Positions 58,058-64,000 of a stretch of DNA of 64,000 nt are shown piece after piece. Origin of the DNA: Ganoderma boninense. Its lineage: Eukaryota > Basidiomycota > Agaricomycetes > Polyporales > Polyporaceae. The position numbers and the translations under genes were made by a program. Within the stretch, counting starts at the first letter, position 1; each line of letters begins with the position of its first letter. The stretch lies in NCBI GenBank assembly GCA_002900995.3, contig CM035308.1, positions 2,108,001 through 2,172,000 of the forward strand, written 5' to 3'. The notes beneath the pieces are model-generated. The model was not told the DNA's origin, did not search any database, and was given only the letters and a program-made list of their open reading frames with translations.

Positions 58058-61000
58058 ATGCCCATGTCCCTTTCCGCCCCAATGTCTCCTGTCATCCCCG
58101 ATCGTATGTACGCCCCAATCCCTCAATCTTTACCCCCTCTCCCTTACCTCTCATCCTTCCCAAATTCCGTAGCCTCCTTGACCAGCCCCACCGTCCTCCT
58201 CCATCAGCGCCCCAGGCTCTTCCACGCGCTCCACCAAGAACATAGTTCTGTTCTAAGTCTTGCCGCCGACCACCGCAACATTTACGCCGGCACTCAGGAT
58301 GGCCAGATTTCTGTCTGTCTATCCTGCCCTCTCTCTCTCTCTCTATCTTCCATCTTAACTCGTCGTCCAATCGCAGGTTTGGGACAAGTATACCTTCAAG
58401 CTTACAGCCGTCCTCTCTGGCCACACAGGAAGCATATTGGCTCTTGAGTATGCTCCCGAAAACCACTGGCTTTTCAGCGCCTCAGGTACATACCGCCCTC
58501 TTCCTTGCAACATGGATCTCATTCAATTTCATGCTAGGCGACAGTACGATCCGTGTGCGTGGCTTTAATCCAACAAACGCGTTTGTTTGACTAACGAACA
58601 AGCAGGTCTGGAGCACACGGGGCCTCTACCCTCTCCATATCCTCCATCCACATCTAGACACTGACTCAGGAGACCTTTTCTCCCTCGTTTGGTCCCCTGA
58701 GTCACATACCCTCTATTTTGGTTGCCAAAACACCTCGCTCCAGTGGTTTTCCTTCCCGCTGACTACCCCCGAACTTTTATCCGCATCCCCTGCACTCTCC
58801 TTGGTCGTACCCAGCTCTAGCGGAGCCTCCACCCCTCCTTCCCGCAAGGCGCACAAGTTTTTCGACAGCTACCCCCAGTATACCCGAAGACCTGCGGACT
58901 TGAACGCTCGGAATCCCACATGCGCGTCCCGAGCAATATCCATCACTCCCCCTTCCGCATCTTCGCTCGAGTCAGGGACACCCCCGGACACCTGTGTTCA
59001 ATCCGACGCCGTGCAGCCACTGCTCTCGGTTTTCCAAGTCCCTCCAGAAAACGTCATTTACTCTGCCCACTACGGCTATGTCTATTGCATGGCGCTCCTT
59101 CCTAGCCACCGGGACGGTTCGGATGACCTTACTTTCCAGATGGACCAAGGCAGATCCCTTCAACTGGTGACTGGCAGCGGAGATTCTACTGTTAAAGTAA
59201 GCAGATTTTGCAAGCTTGCAGTCAGAACGTGCTGACGAGATGAGATTGCAGCTTTGGCAGCTCCCTGACAAGTCCGCAAAGGGTGCTCCCCAGCTTATCC
59301 ACACGTTCGATTGCGGCGTCGGCGCGGTCCTTTCACTCGTGGTCCGTAGGGACACCATTTTCGCCGGTTGCCAAGACGGACTGGTCAAAGTCTGGGACCT
59401 GGAGACTCGCACCCTTGTCCGAACGTTGCTAGTTGTGGAGGTAGGCTCTATGCTTGACACAATTTCGAAGAACGCATATGGCTCAGACTGTCGCGGAATT
59501 TAGAATGTAGACATCTTGTCTATGTCAATGTTGAACTCAGACATTTATGTTTGTTCCGCCAATGGTGATATACAGGTTTGGCGCTATCCTTTGCAATCTG
59601 GCCCACTGTCTAACACACTCGGTATATGTTGTTCAGCGTTGGTCGTCTTCCTTTGTCCTGACAGGATCTTGGAAGGGACACGAAGGCATAGTCTTGTCCT
59701 CAATTATCACTGGCGCATCGTCTTCGGAGCAGTCTTCGCAGAATGAAGACAGCTTTGCTCTTGTTACAGGTGCCAATGACAACATGATCAAGGTGAGCAT
59801 AGCAAAGTGTTGGAGAACGTCGCACTGACAGGTTACGTAGGTCTGGGAGGTTTTGCCGCCATCTTCGCCAAGAGACGCTCTTACAGAGATGGACGGGTTT
59901 AGCGACCGCACAGATATCTCCAAAAGCATCAACGGCAAGTCCTCGTTGGATCGTCTAGTGAACAAACTTACACAGTATACTACAGAGATCCTCGTCCATT
60001 CATTAACCAAACTCATTTCTATTCCAAGCGTTAGCAACTCGTCGGTGCATAAGGAGGACTGCCGACAGGCTGCCATATGGCTAAGGAAGTGCTTCACCCA
60101 ACTTGGCGCAGACGCATCTCTGGGGAGTAATATTACTATTCGTGACGAGCGATCGTATCGTTGATACGGGATCATTGTGTAGCTCCCAACAGGGGACACG
60201 ACAAACCCGCTCGTCATGGCTGCTTTTCGCGGTTCGCAGACGTCCACACCAAAGCCTCGTATTCTTTTCTACGGTCACTATGATGTGATCTCGGCTCGAT
60301 CGACGGGTTGGGTGTCGGATCCGTTCGCTCTCAGCGGTCGTAATGGTTATTTATATGGCCGTGGGGCGACGGACAACAAGGGCCCTGTGATGGCTGTCGC
60401 TTGCGCTGCCGCAGAGCTACTTGCACATCGAGCCCTGGGTGTCGATCTGGTTCTGTTGGTCGAAGGTGAAGAGGAGGCTGGCAGCGGGGGTTTCGTAGAG
60501 ACTGTCAAACGGCACAAGGTTCAAGGTCAATTCCTTGTTCGTTGAAGGAGATCTAACAGGCTGTCGCAGGAGACGATCGGACCGATTGATTCCATCCTCG
60601 TGAGGTATACATCATGTTCATGTCTCCCCTGCTTTGCAAGGTGTGGGCTCACACCCAATGTCTTACAGCAACTCCACCTGGATTGCTGAAGACACCCCGT
60701 GTATCACATACGGCCTGCGTGGCGTCGTGCATTGCAATGTGGAGGTGTGTGTAAACCTTCCGTTATGAGGTTGTTGGAGCTGATAATGTGGAAGATATTC
60801 AATGCAGGTCCAGATCTACATTCTGGTGTTGACGGTGGAGCTGCCCGGGAACCGATGCTCGACATGTAACTGTCTGCCTTGACCAAAGGTATCGCTGGGG
60901 GTTAACGTCAAACAACACACAGGGTGAAGCTGCTCGGCACTCTGACAGACGAGAACAACAAGATAGCCATTCCGAGATTCTGTGAGGACTTTTCTTCCCC

Positions 61001-61870
61001 TCCGAACCCCAGAATGATCGAGCCATTGTGCAGACGATAGCGTTAGACCGCAGACCGACGAGGAGCGACAGTCGTACAAAGTACTTTCTGGTGTTACGCA
61101 GACATCGGAAAATCTGCTTGCTGCACGGTGGCGGGAGCCGTCGTTGACTGTGCACAATGTTGAAGTATCTGGCCCTCGGAGTAGGCATGTTTCACGGGTC
61201 AAGTGTTGGATGGCGCAGCTGACTGCTTTCTGCTCAGATTCTACCGTCATCCCGTCCAGTGTTAGGGCTCACGTTTCCTTGCGAATAGTACCAGATCAAG
61301 CACTAGAAGAGATCGCATTGTCGATACGGGAACATTTGGAGGCGAAATTTCAAGGAATGAAATCCCCAAACCGACTCAAGGTGAGCAAGGAGGAGACTTA
61401 TGGGTTCACCCCGCGGTTTCAGAAGACATGTGCCCTATAGGTCAGTATCGAGCACACGGCAGACTGGTGGTTAGGCAACTTGGATGATCCATGGTTCCGT
61501 GCACTGGAAGACGCGGTGAGGGACGAATGGGCGGTCGAACCCCTCCGTATTCGAGAAGGAGGAGTAAGTCTGCGCGATTGAGTTGATCATCGTTATGTCT
61601 GGGTCTGAAATCAGGTCCAGTCGATACCGTCGGTTCCGTATCTGGAGAAAGAATTTGCATGCCATGCGCTGCACCTGCCCCTAGGACAAAGCACGGTATG
61701 TGACTTGGGAACGGATGGCAGAGTGGTGTACCTGACGACGGGTACAGGATCAAGCTCATCTGCCGAACGAGAGAATATCGCTATCGAATCTGCGACGGGG
61801 CAAGCGGGTTGTGGAGCGGTTTCTGTCCAAGGTGGCTGGAATATCGCAGCAGAGAGGGTGGGACTGTTGA
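58058..61870 (+). CDS. Dug2-like WD40 and M20 peptidase fusion (glutathione degradation)
   Basis: In yeast Dug2 pairs with Dug3 to start cytosolic glutathione breakdown independently of gamma-glutamyl transpeptidase. The N-terminal half carries WD40 repeats: SLAADHRNIYAGTQDGQI, LSGHTGSILALEYAPEKHWL, LVTGSGDSTVKLWQLPD, IFAGCQDGLVKVWDLETRTL and VTGANDNMIKVWE. The C-terminal half is an M20 metallopeptidase: metal ligands in FYGHYDV and GRGATDNKGP, the catalytic and metal glutamates in LVEGEEEAGSGG, and AGPDLHSGVDGG. It ends ERFLSKVAGISQQRGWDC with TGA at 61868-61870. More than fifteen introns; the first (GTATGT at about 58104 to TAG at about 58172) is 69 nt and stop-free, so it could also be read through. 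The fusion architecture is diagnostic of Dug2. Confidence 0.85.
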
Positions 61871-62515
61871 GATGGCTCTGATAGATGAGATAGGACTTCC
61901 GATTGCGTGCGCTAGATACAATACAGAGGGTGCTCGGTGAAGGGAACGAGGGGCGGCAAAATATGGCCGATGGACAAAGTTGGGAGTGCAGAATGTAAAC
62001 TTGGATCTGCTCGGAAGGGATGGTTGGTGCGATCTGGAAGAAGGGTGTGAGAACATGGCCGAAGAAAAAAGGAGGAGGACGAAGGGTCAGGATCCTCGAG
62101 CGTATAATAGAGGACCAGGGTGTTTGTCGTCTGCAGCATCCGACTGGTGCACAGCAAGAAACTCATCAAAGAAAAAGAGAGAGGAAGAGAATGCTTACCC
62201 GAGAAACATGGATGAGGATTGGTAGGTCCAAGGCAGGAGGGGAAGGACGAGGGAGACAAGCAACAAGAAGATTGGACTTGGCGCTCGCCGCACAAAGTTT
62301 TCAATGCGCGTCAGCAACCAAACAGGGCCAAACACGCGAGGTTAGTCTATGTTGCTTACTAGTTACTACTAGTCTAGATTGGTTACTAGTTACTACCCGT
62401 CTGTATTGAATACTAGTTACTACTCGTCTAGATTGGTTACTAGTTTCTACTAGTCGATGCTAGTGCTAGTGCAGACTTGATCGAAACCGAGTACGCTCCT
62501 CGAGCTCCCCTCCTC
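61871..62515. promoter_or_regulatory. Spacer with minisatellite, upstream of the METTL25-like gene
   Basis: About 645 bp. The left part is purine-rich (GGAAGAAGGGTGTGAG, AAAAAAGGAGGAGGACG). The right end carries a tandem repeat within 160 bp of the next start codon. No gene is supported. Confidence 0.45.
62356..62463. repeat. Minisatellite, four copies of a 26-28 bp unit
   Basis: The unit is close to TTACTAGTTACTACTCGTCT followed by AGATTGG. Copies lie at 62356-62382, 62383-62410, 62411-62436 and 62437-62463, with a few substitutions and 1-2 bp length changes. Each carries ACTAGT palindromes. Confidence 0.85.
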
Positions 62516-64000
62516 ATGCACACCTCGACTCCTTCCACTCCCACCAGCCTCAGCGGCCTCCGTGACCGTCTGGCATCCATATCCTCCTTCCTCTCTCGCC
62601 CACTCGTCTCTACCCTCTTCGCCTTTCATCCCAATCACCTCGGCCAGTCCGTCTTCAGCCCGCCACAAGAGTGGCAAGAATGGTGGGACTGGTCTGCCCA
62701 TCTCCGCGACGGCCATCAGCCCGACGGGCAGGGACAAGAACCCTGGCTGATTTTGCTGAGATACTACGAATCTTGTCTTTCCGGATGCCAGCCTTCGAGT
62801 CAGCGCTCAGACATCCCTCCTACTTTAAGGGTTTTGATCAGCGATGCATCCCAACTCGCCCTGCCTCGAGACATCGGCCATCTCTACCCCAATCACCCCT
62901 CTCCCTCAAAGTCCTTTCCCCATCCCCCCATCCCAGAGACAGGACCTAAACCTTCACCAGGCATGTCCCCCAAGAAGTCTCACGAAGTGGCTTGTCTAGT
63001 TGCCTATCTCGCCACTCTCATGTCCCCTGGCTCACCGTTGTATGGCATTCGCCACGCCGTTGACGTTGGTGCAGGTCAAGTTCGTCGTCTTTTGTGAAGC
63101 TCGCCACTTGGCGACTGACTCTGATTTTTGCATCCACAGGCCTACTTGTCTAGGGCGTTACGTGATCAGCTGCATCTTCATGTCCTTGCCCTCGACTGGA
63201 GCGACGTCCAGACTCAAGGCGCTGCTCGGAGGGAGGCATCTAGCATCAACCGCAAGCCGGCTCGAACCGAAGCCGATAACTCTACCGGGAGACCTCTGAC
63301 GACCGGCTCCCTCACCTACTTGACTACCAGCATCGATTCCGCCTCGCTCTCCTCTTCCACGAAATCATGGCTAGAGCATTTATCCCCTTCTGCTGCAACC
63401 GTTCACTCTCCGGCCCAGATCAAACCTGTACTCTTCGTCGCCCTCCATGCATGCGGCTCCCTGACACCAGACATTCTTCGAGCCTTTGTATCTGCAACCA
63501 AGTCGAGTTCATCTGCTTCGTCCTCCTCTAGTATTATCCCATGGGTGCCGCAAGGCGCCATTATTGTTGGCTGCTGTTACAACATGATGCGTTCCGAAGG
63601 TTGGGCTCTGATACCTTGGAGGGCCGTTCTCTTCGTATCTGACCATAGTTTGATAGACTTCCTTCTCTCACAGACTGTGCACTCCTGTAGCCCATACCAG
63701 CCAGTGCATCTGTCTTCCAGCCATCTTCAGCTCGCAGCCCAAGTACCCACTGAATGGACACGGTCTGAGCAAACCCTGAAACAAACGCGATCCGCTTTGC
63801 GGAAGATTGTGTGGCGCGCACTGCTCCAAGATGCCTTCGAAAACCGGCAGGAGCTCATAGACGAAGGCGGCCCAGGGACGAGCGCTGAAGCCTTGAGCTC
63901 AAGGAGGACCCGCGCAGGACGCGTTGGTAGACTGAATGATGCGTCGTATACGGACTGGGAAACATTCCGTAACATCGTGCAAGCGAAAGTGCATCTCCAA
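62516..64000 (+). CDS. METTL25/RRNAD1-like methyltransferase (3' end beyond the window)
   Basis: The start MHTSTPSTPTSLSGLRDRLA opens exon 1 (62516-63079), which contains FLSRPLVSTLFAFHPNHLG, WQEWWDWSAHLRDG and MSPKKSHEVACLVAYLATL. The SAM-binding loop HAVDVGAGQ joins AYLSRALRDQLHLHVLALDW at exon 2 (from 63140). Then VLFVALHACGSLTPDILRAF and IIVGCCYNMM follow; the last motif is characteristic of the METTL25/RRNAD1 family, whose substrate is poorly known. A second intron (about 63601-63656) leads to HLQLAAQVPTEWTRSEQTLK and ASYTDWETFRNIVQAKVHLQ at the window edge. All frames are open. A minisatellite lies just upstream. Confidence 0.83.

Noticed and set aside
1..64000. tRNA, rRNA, CRISPR arrays, insertion sequences and complete transposons
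   Set aside because: I looked for B-box-like GGTTCGA patterns in spacers, for regularly spaced repeats and for transposase or reverse-transcriptase motifs, and found none I could support by eye. A dedicated scan could still find small RNAs.

Overview
The window looks like nuclear DNA of a filamentous basidiomycete, most likely a wood- or litter-decaying Agaricomycete. The evidence is dense genes split by many short GT-AG introns (about 50-70 nt), C/G-biased third codon positions, a secreted GH131 enzyme carrying a fungal cellulose-binding CBM1 module, and several FunK1-type kinases, a family expanded in mushroom-forming fungi. I assigned no species. All identities are from reading translated motifs; no search was run. 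Gene ends are placed on start and stop codons I can see, and most internal splice sites were read by eye.

Layout. 1-1008 (-): ISY1 splicing factor, cut at the window edge. 1304-6884 (+): a RICTOR/Ste16-like TORC2 subunit. 7177-7938 (-): the NDUFS4-like complex I subunit. 8216-13074 (+): a CSC1/OSCA-type cation channel. 13576-15083 (+): GH131-CBM1 glucanase. 15469-18962 (-): a Cep57/Ppc89-like centrosome or spindle-pole-body coiled-coil protein, sharing a 304-bp divergent promoter with BMS1 (19267-23050, +), the ribosome-biogenesis GTPase. 23164-23530 (-): a tiny spliced membrane-protein candidate. 23816-34135 (+): an accessory block of three intact FunK1-like kinase genes and one decayed copy. 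34669-39131 (-): a full-size ABCB (MDR/P-glycoprotein type) transporter. 39132-41008: the largest gene-poor gap. 41009-43839 (-): a DEAH-box helicase of the DHX33/Dhr2 type. 44307-46202 (+): a TMEM198/TM7S3-like (DUF4203) membrane protein. 46703-54166 (+): the cohesin loader Scc2/NIPBL. 54411-55766 (-): a Sec14-like CRAL-TRIO protein. 56252-57124 (+): the phosphorelay protein Ypd1. 58058-61870 (+): a Dug2-like WD40-M20 peptidase. 62516-64000 (+): a METTL25/RRNAD1-like methyltransferase, cut at the right edge.

Most genes are conserved single-copy housekeeping functions: splicing, TORC2, respiration, ribosome assembly, cohesion, lipid transfer, osmosensing phosphorelay and glutathione turnover. 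They do not form an evident pathway cluster. The variable part is the FunK1 block with the small membrane-protein candidate and the adjacent ABC transporter. It is the part most likely to differ between strains. Two conserved genes (BMS1 and NDUFS4) show apparent reading-frame breaks near their N-termini in repeat or C-rich sequence, which deserve a check against reads or transcripts.
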